From contig CM059972.1 of the NCBI GenBank assembly GCA_030490835.1, positions 56,835,563 to 56,899,562 of the forward strand: DNA of 64,000 nt. The letters are read 5' to 3'. A program made the position numbers and the translations under genes. The DNA is from Annona cherimola (Eukaryota; Streptophyta; Magnoliopsida; Magnoliales; Annonaceae). The notes beneath the pieces were generated by a model. That model did not search any database. It had not been told where the DNA came from and saw nothing but the letters and a program-made list of their open reading frames with translations. Of this stretch, positions 46,799-59,906 are shown in pieces (the stretch's first letter is position 1; every line of letters begins with the position of its first letter).

Positions 46799-48036
46799 TC
46801 CATTTAGCATATTTAAAAAAATCACAAAAAATCAAATTGCAGCCTTGAACATCCACATCTCCATTGCTCCACTTGTTGTCCACTATGTACACGTTGCATA
46901 TGGCTGCCCCTTTTGCAATTTTTTCCACAAAATTGCAGTTTTATTTAATGGACACTTAATTACCCTAACTAGGAGCTCATTTAGAGGTCCATTTAGCATT
47001 TTAAAAAATTCATAGAAATATTCAAACAGCGGCTTTGGACGTGCACTTCTCCTTGCCTCCATGTTGTTGTCCACTTGTGGAGGTCCACTTATCATGGACT
47101 TTATGGAATTTTCTTGCCACAAAATCCATCTCAAATCACGTCCACTAACCACCCTTGTCATGTAGCTCATTTAAATGCATATTTTGCATTTTTAAAAAAT
47201 AAAAAATAATAATTCAAAGCCTCCTTAACCGTCCATGTGTGGCCACCTACTTCAAGTCCCTTTGAGCTAGCCATTTAGCTCCTTAAATTATCTCATTAAT
47301 CACTTGATATTATCATGGATTTTTTCATTTTAAGTAATTCTCAAAATCCACTTATAATTACCTCCTTTTGACACCTTATTTTTTCCATTAAAATATAATT
47401 ATTTACTTTAACTTTAACATAAATACAAGCTTACTTTATGGTGCACAAAAGTCAATGATGCATACCCCTTTTTAATGCAAGCATAATTCCACCATCATTA
47501 TCTTAATCAAATTATTTCATAGTATTGATCTCATAATTTTAACTATTCATTTCAAATTTCGTCTCAATCTGACTTTTCTAGCTCAAGTTATGATCATTTG
47601 AAGTCATCTTTGAATTTTAATGGTAATGATCGATTTTCACCCTAATTTCATCAACTTTTCATAATCCAACCTTTAAGCACGAAATTATGTGCTTCCCTTT
47701 CAAATTTTATCTCAATCCGCCTTATCGGCGTCGAGTTATGAATTTTCTAGCATTTGCCACCTTTAATCCATAATTATCAACATAATCTCCATTAGTTAAA
47801 CCATAATATATGAGATAATTATCCTCAATATATTCACATTCCCTAATCCCCATTAGGCCTCCTTAATCACATTGACCCATATCGACTTAAAATCATCATT
47901 CATAACCATTTGCCCTAATTGCAATAAATCATCAATATTGCAAAGAAAATCATTCATAATTGAACTAAATCATACATGATCTATGTTTATATGTCAAATG
48001 CATATATATAAGCCTTACTTGGGTCTAGGTATCACA
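46799..48036 (-). mobile_element. Gypsy solo LTR G3, right part
   Basis: Continues G3 to its end GGGTCTAGGTATCACA and aligns with 6785-7840 of G1. Short reading frames within are not coding. Confidence 0.85.
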
Positions 48037-48207
48037 GCTGTGGCTTGTTAAACTGCTTTTATTGCTTTATTTCTTTCTATACTCTCTGCTTGTTTCATTA
48101 AGGCGATTATATTATAAAAGGGGTAAAGTTTCTGTTTAAGTGAAAATTTTAAAATACCCAATTCACCCCTCCCCTCTTGGGTTGTTGCCATAAACTCGGG
48201 ACCAACA
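48037..48207 (+). mobile_element. 5' LTR of Sirevirus element E, fragment 3 of 3
   Basis: Starts with the right copy of the G3 duplication (gctgt) and holds the U5 end 'acccaattcacccctcccctcttggg...ctcgggaccaaca'. The primer site TGGTATCAAAGC follows at 48210-48221. Confidence 0.88.
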
Positions 48208-48209
48208 AC

Positions 48210-48221
48210 TGGTATCAAAGC
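48210..48221 (+). other. Primer-binding site, tRNA-Met type (element E)
   Basis: TGGTATCAAAGC differs from the site of A and B by one base and is the same as in D. Confidence 0.85.
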
Positions 48222-48255
48222 AGGTCTTTGAGTTTAAACCAAAGAGATCTTACAA

Positions 48256-49785
48256 ATGGCATCCCAACAAACTTCCACCCCTGTATTAGCTGAAGGCCAA
48301 TCATTTACAAGGCCACCTCTTTTTTATGGGAGTAACTTCAGTTACTGGAAGTTAAGAATGAAACAACTTATCATGGCTACGGATATAGACTCTTGGATTG
48401 CTATCCAAGATGGTGTTGTATTACCCATTGATGAAAGAGCCTCCATATGGTTTGAGGAGAAGGTTAGGACCGTTAAAAGCAACACCAAAGCCATGGATTT
48501 CCTCTTTTGTGCTTTAACGACATCTAAATATGATAGGGTATCCTATTGCCAAATGGCCAAAGAAATATGGGCTACACTAACATCTATTTATGAGGGAACT
48601 TCTCAAGTCCAAGGGATGAGAAGAAATATTTTGATTGGAGAGCTAGAAAGCTTTAAAATGCTTAAGACTAAAAATATTTTTGAAATATTTTCTAGATTCT
48701 CAAAAATTACTAATACTTTAAAAGGTCTCGAGAAAGCTATTTCTGAATCTGAGCAAGTTATGAAGATTCTAAGAGTGCTACCTGAATCATGGACTCCCAA
48801 GATCACGATCATTGAGGAAGCAAAGGACATCAACACACTAAGGCTTGAAGATCTTATTAGCTCACTCATGTCACATGAGTTGATAAAGAGGAGGAACGAG
48901 GAGCAACATAAAGGCGAAAGAGCAATCGCCTTAAAAGCGGCACAAATTTCAGTTGAGTCCACCTCATCTTCTCAAAACGACGATGAGGAGATAGCTCTAC
49001 TCACAAGAAGATTCAGAAAGTTTGTGAAGAAAGGAAAGAACTTTAAGAATTTCAAAGAAAGGAGTTCAAAGGAGAAAAAGAAGGAAGCTACAAAGTGCTA
49101 CTGGTGTGGAGGAATGGGGCATATGCAAGCCCAATGTCTTACACCCGAGGAAAACAAGACAAGGGAACGAAGAGAAAAGGACCGTAGCGAAAATAGAAAA
49201 TTCCAAAAGGTAAAAGGAAGAGGCATGTACGTCAACAAGGGGATATCGACAACTTGTAGTTCATCAAATGAAGAAAATGAGGCTACAAATTATGCAAGAA
49301 TCTGCTGCATGGCTACAATGGAGGAAGACTCCAACCTTTATTTCGCCATAACAGAAATTTTGGAGGATCAAACCACCTCAACAAACTGCACAAGTAATGA
49401 AGAGGTAATCTCTAAGCTAAAAACTCTTTCCATTTTATCTTCCACAAATGAATGTCTCAAATGTGCTGAATTAGAAGAACTACAACAAGCGTATGATTCA
49501 TTATATGAGAAAATAAAGAAGTTGGGAAATAAATTCACAATAAAGAAAAGATAATGTGATACAATAATTATTGTGAATGGAAAACTTGCAAAAAAAGTTG
49601 ACCATCTAACAAATGAAAAAATACTTTGACAAGCGAGGTGGAAAGACTTAAAAAGGAAAATGAATTATTAAATGAATCGCTTGCTAAGTTCTTTAATCCA
49701 GGGGAAAGTGTCAAAATATTTCTAAATATGACTGCACAAAACAACAAAAGAGGACTTCGGTACTTTACATTTGAGAAAGGAGAAT
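48256..49785 (+). pseudogene. gag: gag of element E, broken and truncated by gypsy insertion
   Basis: The start Met and N-terminus match A and B (FTRPPLFYGSNFSYWKLRMKQLIM). A frame of 432 codons contains the capsid region and a CCHC knuckle at residues 281-294 (CYWCGGMGHMQAQC), and reaches a TAA at 49552-49554 where A has Gln. The coding sequence continues with a frameshift near 49620 (LKKENELLNESLAKFFNPGESVKIFLNM) until the gypsy element G4 inserted at 49786. The rest of gag, pol and the 3' LTR of E must lie beyond the window. Confidence 0.9.
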
Positions 49786-52702
49786 TGTGGCGCCCCGAGC
49801 CAGGGATCCTAGAAGCCTTACGCTGGGATCTTGTCGATTGGTAAATATGATTCAGGATTGTTGCCCTGATCATGCGGCGGGTTCTTAATTGGATCTCGTC
49901 CAAATTTTTTTTGTTTTCATTCGTCACATAAGCATACACTTTATTCATAATAGACTCATCCATATCCATAAAACATGCCCTTAACATGATTATCATACAT
50001 TTGTCCCTTTGGACGCATACATAGAACTGCAATTAAATTTATAGGTCATTTCTACCTGACATCCTTTATGAGTCAGCTCCATAGCCTGTTTGTCATTTTG
50101 AAAACACATATGAGTAATAATACTCAGTAAGCAAGCTTTTTTCTTTGGCAAGTAACATTTTCCTTTCATTCAAATGCATTTCTCCCCATTTGGTAGGAGA
50201 CACTTACTAAGTGATCAATTACCAATGGGACAGAAACCTTTTCATGCATTTCATGAGAATGCAATGCATTCATTCATTCATGATTTTCCTTGTGCCTCCA
50301 ACCTCTGGGAGGACGCCGCCGGCACACAGCCCTTGTAACTTGGCAATAGTGAAGGGGGACCCTCTGATACGCTTACTACCTCCACCAAAGCCTCTTCCTT
50401 GTGCACTATGTTCATACATATGCCGGCATGACATGCTCCATAAAACTTGATAAATCATTTAGAAAATAATTTAACAAGCAGTTAGCAATCATTTCAGGTA
50501 AAGCATTATAGGAGTGGTCATCCTTATGTATAATTCATAAAACATGCGAGCAATCAATTTGCAATTATTTAAAAATATTTTAGAAAGCATATAGCTTGCT
50601 TACCTCTTTAGTCTGTGTCCTCCACCTTTTCCTTTCCTTTTCCTATACAAAAAATGATATTTTATCTATATCATTTCATGTCTTAGATTGATTCCCATGC
50701 ATGCATTATAATCATTTATTACCTCATTCCTATAGAGGTTATCCCTTTATAAATATTTGGTCATTACCTCCTTATATGGATTTTTATCCATAAATCCTTT
50801 AAAAATTCCATTAATATATTCTCATAAAATATAAAGGGTGTGTTTGTTTGGGGCCAAAACTTGTCAATTAAAACTTTTCAACACAAAACTTTTCACTCTT
50901 CATAACTACTCTATTTTTTAATTATTTTTTCACATTTTTCTATACAAACTACCCTACTTTTCAATCATTACTATACAACTACCCATACAACTAACCTATC
51001 TATTTTAACTTTATTCTCTTTACTCCTCATCATTACCCCTATTATATCACATCATTTTCTATCAATTTGACAACTTCTACCTCTAAAACTTTTTATCAAA
51101 AGTTTTACCTCCAACCAAACACACCCAAAAATAAATCTCAAATTTTCCCAAAATCACGTTGTTTACTGTCAATAGTTATTGTTTATGTCACTGTAGCAAT
51201 TACTGTTAACTATCACTGTTCATGGGTACTGTTCACCCGAGGTTACTGTTCACAGCGACGTGGGTTACTGTTCATGGGTTCCAAAAATTGACATTTTTTT
51301 CAAAAATAAAAAATACCATGACATAGCTTATGTTTAGTATATCATGGAAAAATTCATATATTTTGAATTTATCATCATTAACTTGGCTAAATAAATCATT
51401 TTCTCCATATACTAAAAATCAACATAAATTCACTTAAGCATAATCCGTAATTCCAAAACTTATGAAATTAATATATCATTATTTCAACATCATATTTATC
51501 ATATTCATACATCCCAAATCATCATTTATCATTTTTGGAGTATTATTTACACATATCATATGCTATCTTCCCAAATGCGCTATCTTCGCTCCAAATTTTC
51601 GATGTTTTGGCATAATTCCACTTTGGCATTATAACTATACTTATTTTTTCATGATTAGAAATTATCTAAGCATAGTTTTACCCTACTTAACATCCAAAAG
51701 AAATTTGGGAAGAATTCACTTACTCAAAGTGAAGAACTCCTCCTTTCCTTCTCATTTTCTCTCTCTTTCTTTCTCTCCTCATCTTCCTCTTTCTCTCTTT
51801 GGCTTGGGGACGTGTGGGAGAAAGGGGTTTTGCTCAAATGGAGATGGTTTGGAATGCATTTGGACGTCCCAAGGCTCCTTTATTTATAGTGCTTGAATTT
51901 TCATCAAATTGCATTTTACCCCCTTGCTCAAGGTATTTATTTTCAATTATTTTTTTTATCAAATCCAAGCAATTTTTTGAGCCATGTGCAGCTGCTCTTG
52001 CTTCCCCCTCACGCTCCCTAGCTACTCCCTATTTAATTATGATTTTTTTATTTATTAAAATTAATTATTTTTAAGCAAATTAATCTCATCCGTTGATTAC
52101 ATGATAATATTAATTGTGTCCATTGGATTTGGCCTCAAAAGTCCAAGCTCATCCACACCCAAGCTGCCCCTCATTTAATTATCTTGCTTTTTAATTAATG
52201 AAATAATACAAAAGTCAATTTTATAATAAATGAAAAAGTGGGCTACTTTGTGATCTCGAAACGATGTTTCATCTTGACCCTTGATTCATGATTTTTATCA
52301 CATCTTAAACCATTCATCATGTCCATCATGAATTTTTAACCATCCATAAAAAATTTCATCTCAATCCGACGTCTGGATTGCAAGTTATGAATTTTTCTTC
52401 AATTTTTCACTAAAATCCGAAATTCCATTAAAATATAAAAAAGAATTGTTATTTCATCCTGTAGTGATTAAATCTCCTTTTATCTTTTTGTGATTAGGTT
52501 AATCCAAATGATTAACTCTTAATCACGTGTCTTAATCCCAGGGTTACTATTCATGTGCACTATTCATCCAAATTTCATAAATAATTATTTTAACCTCTAT
52601 TTCCACATAATTTCATACCCATGAATGTACATTTTTCAAATATATTACCTAGGGTTTACAACCCTAGGGTTTTATAAACGTGTCTAAGATCGGGGTTTCA
52701 CA
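49786..52702 (-). mobile_element. 3' LTR of minus-strand Ty3/gypsy element G4, short subfamily
   Basis: A 2,917-bp LTR in reverse orientation, TGTGGCGCCCC...GGGGTTTCACA, next to a polypurine-tract complement on its right. TATA box ACTATAAATA (minus strand) is at 51881-51890. It is most similar to G6 (for example the stretch around 52490-52560 against 60080-60160). A run of ACTGTTCA-like words lies at 51189-51275. The candidate target duplication agaat (49781-49785) has its partner outside the window. Confidence 0.88.
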
Positions 52703-52714
52703 ATCCCCCCCCTA
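52703..52714 (-). other. Polypurine tract of gypsy element G4 (minus strand)
   Basis: ATCCCCCCCCTA on the plus strand is a G-rich purine tract on the minus strand immediately before the 3' LTR. It is preceded by the GGACGAAACCTA motif (52715-52731 region), the usual 3' end of chromovirus internal regions. Confidence 0.8.
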
Positions 52715-52730
52715 CAATAGGTTTCGTCCC

Positions 52731-53122
52731 GAAACCTGTTGTCCTTCAAATATTCCATTATGCTTTTTCTGCGTAATTAGACATCTATATCCAAAAGCAT
52801 ATTAGCCTTTTTTGGCTTTTGCTAATTCATATGGAAGAAATCCCTCTTTTTTCTTGCCTATATTTAAATGTATTGGGATTGGAAAAAAATAATTTCAAAC
52901 AATTCCCTTCATCATTGCACCCCATCTATTTAGCCTCAATTTCTATCATAGGATCATCATGCTTATCATGCCTTGCATACTTAATTCTTTACTTGCCATT
53001 TTATATCCTGAAAATTCATGGTACTACTGGTTCTCTCCACCCATAGTGCATGTGTGATTATATACTGGTATGATTTCAATAAATGCTTAGCACTTTGTAT
53101 TAAATAGTGAATTTCCTGAAAT
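52731..53122 (-). other. Non-coding internal segment of G4 between gag and polypurine tract
   Basis: About 390 bp without coding similarity join the gag stop to the GGACGAAACC end motif. Protease, RT, RNase H, integrase and chromodomain are all missing. Either a large internal deletion removed pol, or the element is a gag-only (TR-GAG-like) non-autonomous form. Confidence 0.6.
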
Positions 53123-53636
53123 TTAAATCATACCTGTAACCACTTTGTCCTCAGTTTCTTGAGATTTCATCCCCGTAAGGGCTTGGATACGCATAGGGTT
53201 GTTGGCTATGGGGGCTTTCTGCTGAGTCGGCCTTCCTCGTGTTGGTTCTCCTTGGGGTTTGCTCGGGCAATTGAGTGATATATGCCCGGCTTGACCACAT
53301 ATGAAGCACTTGATTATCTTTGCTTCGGTCGTTCCACATTCCCGGGCCTTATGACCAACTTGACCGCACCTAAAACATTTTCCTTGTAAACATTCACCGG
53401 AGTGGTGCTTATCGCAAGTTTTACAATGTGAGGTACTCTTTTCCTTGGAACTGGATTCCTCCTTTCCATCTATTGTCTTCTCTTTTTTCCCTTTATTTGC
53501 CCCATTTTCCTTAGAAGCCGAGACGAATTGCTCTTGAGCTTGCCTAAGCTCCTGTGTTCTCATGGACTCCATTTTAATGCCCTAGCTCTTTCTATACTAG
53601 AGGCATAATCTCTTATTAGTAATGGGGCTAATTCCT
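53123..53636 (-). pseudogene. gag: gag C-terminal part of gypsy element G4
   Basis: Minus-strand Tekay-type Gag tail. It reads from ELAPLLIRDYASS at 53636, a one-base frameshift near 53576, then MESMRTQELRQAQEQF, a CKTCDKHHSGEC motif and two CCHC knuckles (CFRCGQVGHKAREC and CFICGQAGHISLNC). It stops after VVTGMI, precisely where G5 continues into protease. The upstream part of gag is cut off at 53636 by element G5 and should reappear to the right of the window. Confidence 0.88.
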
Positions 53637-56600
53637 TGTGAAACCCAACCCATTTAGAACCCATATGTATACATTGATCATGTATATGACAATTATATAT
53701 GAATTATTGAATTATGAATGATTTATGTGATTTTGCTAATTTTTGCAATTAGGGTTAAGGATTAGCAATAATGATGTGATTAATCATTTTGAGCTAATAT
53801 GGGACAATGGGATTAGAGTAAATTGTTGTTGATTGAAATGTGCAAATACATCATGGAAAATCATTTTAATTCATTTAAAAGGAATTATGAGCATTGGTGT
53901 GATAATTGACAAGCTTAATGGAAAAATACTAGAAAATTCATAACTCAACGCCTGTAAGGTGGATTCAAGTGAAATTTGAGATGGAAGTTAATGATGTTGG
54001 GCTTGGTATTATGGAATTATTGGGTTATGAAAATTCTTGATGAAATGAGTATAATGATTTATTGATCACATCTCAATTTTAACCATTAACTTTGAACGGC
54101 TATAACGGGAGCTAGAAAAATCAGATTGAGATGAAATTTGAAATGGTTGAATGAAATTATGAGATGATTATTTTGGATGGTTTAGATTAAGCATAAAATA
54201 TTGGTAAAATACCTGCATTGAAAAAGGTGAGCATGATTGACTATTGCACCTCAAAAGTACCCTTCATTTAATGCTAGAGTACAAGGAATAATTACATGAT
54301 TTTAATGGAAATTGAGGTGTCAAATGCAGTAAATTTTAGGATATTTTATGCATTATTATTAAATGCTAAAATTTAAATAAAATCCAGCAATGAATGCACC
54401 CTTTGATGATGCTACAAAATGCTCAACATGAGCATAGGTAAGGTGGCAAATAGGGACGTCCATGGGCTGCCCTTGCTGCATATTTTTGAATTTTTTTATT
54501 TTATAAAAAAATGCACATATATTGCTGACATGCAGGGACATAGAGATAGGCATTTAATTATACAGATTTCCAGCAAGAAAAATATTAAAATGCAGCTGCC
54601 ATGAAAGTGGAAAACGTGGACAGCATATAAGGGAAATAATGTGCACTGAAATGTGCTAAGTTCTGCCATTTTCTTAATTTTTTTAACACCAAATTAATAT
54701 ATGAATTAAATTTTAAGTAAGTGTATGATTTACCCTTAAATGGGAATTATTAAAAAAATGGAAAAATTGCTGGAAAAATGGGCAGCAGCTGGACGTGATG
54801 GTGGAGGCAGTTTGGACGGTCGTGATTTAAAATAGTTTTTGGATTTTTCAAAAATGGTAAAAACCAATTTTACTTCACTGTGAAATCACCAGCACATAAG
54901 GGGGATAGAATCACATTTAATGGTGTGGAAAAACCCAGCAAAATGTGGGGCCCACAGCTGGATATATCCGGCACCATATAACCCATGCACGTTCACATGG
55001 AATGGGATTTGGAAATTGCTAAGTGCTGGAATTTTTCATCCCAAAGCACAACAGCTCATGTCCCCTCTTGGCCAGCAAAGGAAGACGGAGAAGCAAGGGA
55101 AAAAGAAGGGAATTTGTGGAGGAAATCATCTCCAAGTGATTAGAGTTGTGTTAGCATTAACCAAGTAAGTATATGTGTAGTTTTGAGTTGTTTAACTTGA
55201 GTTTTAAACTCTAAAATTTGAATATGAAAGGCATGCTTAAATAATTCCTAAAGTGATGATTCAATACGCCTTTGATTGAATATTGAATTGGTGTTAGGTT
55301 ATATGCATGAATTCTCATGATTTAGATGGTGAAAATGAAGTTTTGAATGATATAAGAGTTGAAAACTCAAGTTGATAAACCTTAAATCCCCATGTCAAGT
55401 TGCTGTTTTGAATTAATTATATGATTAGGTTATGAATCATGTATTAATGCTACACATATGTTGATTTGAGCTTAAATCATGAATTGTAGAAAATATGGAA
55501 TGTAAAGCAACGTTTATGACCCGAATTCTTTATTTTTAGGTTAAAAATGCTATGGAAATGGGTTTGTATGACTTGTGAATTCTTTGTAGGGTAAAATACC
55601 CTAGGTTTAATTTATTATGGATTCCCAAAAGGATTTGGGAAAATAAGCTCAAAATCTGATTTTTATGGATTATGAAACGATGTATAAATGGAGTGAAAAC
55701 GGGACCCGAAACGGGTAAGCAACTTGCTATTTTGAGAGGTTTTAATTTATGAATGTTAAACATGTGTTAATGATCTAAATTTGGATTAGTAAAAATGGAA
55801 TTAATTGCTGAAAATTCGGATTTATTAAACTGCTTAGGGTTATGTGTCAAAGGACACGTTAAATGGGTGAAAACGGGTTCCAAAGTTGCTGTTTTGGAAA
55901 CCTATGGTAAGTGGATTTAAATCCCATAAAAATACCATAAATACAGTGGTAATTAAGGGTAATTAACACATTTAAATATGGATTAAATTTCTCACTTAGA
56001 AAATTTTATGAAATACATTATGTATATGTTGCCAAATGGGCATATGTGAAGTAATAGATATGCAAGGGTGATGAATGACTTGTGAAATGTTATTTTGTGC
56101 AAAAATGCATGAAAATATGATATATTTCCTGACTATACATCTGTTTAGAGTTTATAATGATTAATTTCAAATTTTGGAATTTATCTATGAAGTATGAAGT
56201 GACGATGTGTGCATAAAAGGAGCACCGATGCGTGTATTTTGGAAAAGAATTGATAAATGGTAAATTGAGATTAATAAACCTATAAATGATAATTATTGAA
56301 TTAATTTTATGTGGATGAATGGATACCCTATTTATGGGGTTATATATGTTATGTGTTAGCCGATGAAATGTGTAAAAATATGCTATTTATGTTTAATGAT
56401 TTGAGAAGTCAAATAAATGATATATGTGACTGAAATGGGTTGGAAAACTAAATGAGATATGAGGAATTTTCTTTGAGAAATGCTATGGAAAAATGTTGTG
56501 ATTCTATGTTTCTGATTGAAAAATTATGCTAGCATGTTAAAGATGGATTTATGAAAAGTTCATATGCACAGGGTACTAGGTCCACTTGAAGGATATAAGC

Positions 56601-57350
56601 GGACCGATTGTCCTCCCTTGGTGTGGCCAAGTCGCTAAGATAGGCCCAAAGGCCGGCGACGCTCTCTCTGAAATGGGAGACGACGACGACAGATGGTCAT
56701 CTGGCTAGCTTCCATCCTATGGAAATTATGATGATTATGTTCATGTTTTTATATGGCATTATGCATATCATACTCGTGATGGGTACAGGATTTATGTTTT
56801 TCAAGATATACCTTTTGAAAAGGTATAATGTGCTTTCCAAGATGATTTTAAATTCAAAATGTTGTCTTAAATGATTTGCCTGTAAAGTGAAAATAGCTTG
56901 CTTATTGAGTTTCGACTCACGATTTTATTTTCCAAACCCAAAGACAGGTGAAAGACAAGATATGGCGAAGGAGCAAGTGCAAGCTTGAGGAAGCAATGGA
57001 AAAACTTTAGAACTTTTATATTGTGAAAAACTCATGTGAAATGAATGTAAACTATTTGAATGTTTTATGTTGATGACTATGAATTATACATGCAGTGACA
57101 TCTGATTTAGGCAAATGCTGAAATGTCGCTTGAACATCATGTCGTGTATATGTGTTGAATGGTTGAAAATGATCTAGATATACATGAGATGAAAATATGA
57201 GAAATTAAACTCTTAAAGAAAATATTCAAATGGGATAAATATCCATTAAAAACCCACCGTGTGACAGGGCAACAATCCTGATCACGTTTACTAATCAATA
57301 CGATCCCGAGGTAAGGCTCAGGATGTGACGCTAGGGTTTGGGGCGCCACA
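53637..57350 (+). mobile_element. 5' LTR of Ty3/gypsy (Del/Tekay-type) element G5
   Basis: A 3,714-bp LTR, TGTGAAACCC...GGGGCGCCACA, followed by a primer site and a coding region, so it is the 5' LTR. It is closest to G2 along its length. A possible TATA box is CATATAAC near 54974. The left flank ttcct (53632-53636) is the candidate target duplication. It contains the shared block 'aagtcgctaagatagg...gaaatgggag' (56628-56690). Confidence 0.9.
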
Positions 57351-57354
57351 GAGC

Positions 57355-57368
57355 TTTGTATCAGAGCA
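57355..57368 (+). other. Primer-binding site of element G5, tRNA-Met type
   Basis: TTTGTATCAGAGCA lies a few bases after the LTR. It fits a tRNA-Met primer site with one base lost from TGGTATCAGAGC. Confidence 0.75.
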
Positions 57369-57575
57369 TGGATTGGTAAATAGGCGTGGAAAATTTCTCA
57401 ATATAGAAAATTGAAAGAATATGATGAGATATGCATGATTATGCATGACTATATATGATTATATGATGAAATAGACATGATTATATGATAATTAGGTATG
57501 CTTATAACATGATGAAATGCATGTTATATGATGATAAATTATGTTGCAATGCAATTTGATTGTATGTTTATACAG

Positions 57576-58332
57576 ATGGCGGATAGGGGTAAGCGGATGA
57601 TGAGTGTGGAGGAGTTAAAAAATGAGAGAGAAGAGGAGGAGAGGAGACAGCGAAGGGAAGAGAATATACACAGGTGGTGGGAATCCCAGCACAACACACC
57701 ACAGTTCCCCGTAGTTTCCTCTGGTCAACACGAACAAGGTCTAGGAGAGCCCTCTAGTTACAAACCTAGAGCACGAGTTCTACCAGGAACATACCTCGGA
57801 ATTCCCCGGTCTCCTCGTGTTCCTACTGACAGAGTAGACCCACAAGACCTCTTTGGAGAAAGACTCAGGCACCTACACCCCCCGACGCAGGCCCATGGTA
57901 TAGGTTCATTGATAGATGTGTTCAGTTTCGCTATGGAGCACCCTGAGATAGACTCCACCAGCGAGAGATAGACATGGCCCTCTATATTGAGAAGCGTCAT
58001 GCCAAGGGAGGCATCGAAATACCTGCAGCTCCTAAACCCGATGAGGTTATGCTATACATAATGGAGAATACAGGTGAAATTGTCCGACTTGCCGAGGTCA
58101 ATGATGATGACGATCCGATGGAATTCCTCGAGCCTGTCGAGGAAGAGGAGGAAAAGTGGAGGAGGAAGTAGAAGAGGAGATAGTGGAGTTTGTAGAGGAT
58201 GATGAGGACGATGATGATGATAGTGGAGAGGATGAGGTCCAGGCATTGTCCAATACTAGCACGATCACGGAGGCACCCTCACAAGTTCCACGTAGACATA
58301 GACGTCTAAGGAGAGGCCGAAGAGGACGATGA
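57576..58332 (+). pseudogene. Additional ORF upstream of gag in G5, acidic with arginine-rich tail
   Basis: Three overlapping reading-frame pieces form one probable gene of about 250 codons: 57576-57971 (from the ATG after TTTATACAG), 57974-58171 and about 58152-58332, joined by two small frameshifts. The predicted product has a charged N-terminal helix (MADRGKRMMSVEELKN, then EREEEERRQRREE), a Pro/Arg-rich middle, a conserved-looking segment (MALYIEKRHAKGGIE), a long acidic run rich in Glu/Asp and a basic C-terminus ending RRGRRGR. It is not gag: gag follows at 58684. I do not recognise the family. The charge pattern suggests nucleic-acid or histone contact, but that is inference only. Confidence 0.55.
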
Positions 58333-58683
58333 ACTTTCTTGTTTCTTATTTTTTTAAGCTGTGTATATGTAAGTATGGTTTGATGACAACATGGTTGCCA
58401 AGATAGATTGACATGTATATAAGTATGAAATGTGTGTGCGATGCTATATGTGTACATAGGTGTGATTTACTTTCACATGTACTAACTATGGATGTGATGA
58501 TGTGAATATGATGAATATGAGTGAATATGTTGATATAATTAAATTTGTGAGTTTTAGATATATGAATGAATGAGCTTGAATGATGTGATATAACTTAACA
58601 TTGATTTTAAATGAAATGTGTATATAATGATTTAATGTTAATTGAAAATGAAAAGTGTGCTGTTATATACTCAGATTAACACA

Positions 58684-59906
58684 ATGGTGGAAACAAGAGC
58701 AGGATTAAGGAAAAATAAAGGAAAAGAGGCAGCGACAGAGGTTCCAAGCCAACATGAAGTTGGCGAATCTAGCCGACCTAAAAGAGGAAGGCCTGTAACA
58801 CAAGGACTGAACCAAAGGAATCAACAAAGAAGGAATAATGAAAGCCCTGAAAGAAATGTGGAAGAGGGAACTGAGTCCAGGCAAACTAGGCTCATAAAAG
58901 AAAGAGTGGCTGCAGTAGTGAAGGAAGCAATGCAGTAGGCCACTAGGGACTGGGCAGCGCAGACTGCTGACATTATACAGGGATTATGGGAAAGAACCCA
59001 ACAAGCTCAGTTGGGTAGTATAGAGAGAGAAGGACCTACTTCGATGGCGGACCCCGTTGTCACACCCGCACCTCTAAGGGATGAGAATCAGCTAATGGAA
59101 GCTGATAGAAGAGCCATTAACGCCTTTCTAGCGCAACGACCCCCGAAGTTTTCCAGAGAACCCGACCCGGTCCAAGCAGAGCAATGGATGACGAAGATTA
59201 AGAAGTTGTTTAGAATATCTCCGTGCAATGACTGTCAAAAGGTATTATGTGCAACACATTTGTTAGCAAAAGACGCACACGAATGGTGGGAGACGATGCT
59301 AATCACAATGCCACAACCCGAAGAAGTGTCTTGGCAAATTTTTGTGGAAGAATTTAACAAAGAATACCTTCCGGTTGGATTGTAGAGTCAAAAGGTGATA
59401 GAATTTGAAAAATTGTATCAAGGGAGGATGACGGTCACTGAATATGCTATGAAGTTTAATGCTCTGGTCAGATATGTGCCATGGATCACAAATGTGCCAG
59501 GAAACAAGGCACAGAGATTCCAATAAGGACTGAGGCCATATCTGCGAGAAAGTCTTGCCCCACTGTTGATAAAAGACTATGCTTCAAGCCCTGAGAGCAA
59601 GGGCTTTGGAAATTGAAGCCTTGAGAACCCAAGAACTAAGATTGGGTTCAAGGGCATTTAGTACGGGTCCCAAGGAACCGGAAACCGGGAAAGAGAAAGC
59701 TAGAGAAGGCAACGTAAGAAAGAAAAAAGGAATCCCAAAAAGGAAAAGCTCACCGTTGTGTAAGAAATGTCAAAAGCGACATACAGGCGAGTATCTAAAA
59801 GGCTCGAACAAGTGCTGTAAATGTGGCCAAATGTGTCATATCGCCAAGGAGTGCAGGACGGGGGAAGTGAAGGTGGCCAAATGTTATATATGTGATCAAG
59901 TGAATC
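58684..59906 (+). pseudogene. gag: gag of gypsy element G5, broken and split by G6
   Basis: Begins MVETRAG and is Lys/Arg-rich at the N-terminus. It continues into the retrotransposon Gag domain (RPPKFSREPDPVQAEQWMTKI, ATHLLAKDAHEWWE, FVEEFNKEYLP, MTVTEYAMKFNAL), then CPKC-like and CCHC motifs (CCKCGQMCHIAKEC). Breaks are TAG at 58936-58938, TAG at 59383-59385, TAA near 59525 and a frameshift near 59578. The second knuckle is split after CYICDQVN by solo LTR G6; its His and last Cys lie beyond 62428. The stops precede no conserved readthrough arrangement and look like decay. Confidence 0.88.

Noticed and set aside
51462..52074. ORFs of 144 and 91 codons in gypsy LTR G4
   Set aside because: They lie within the LTR on the strand opposite to the element, have no domain and no conserved counterpart in G6.
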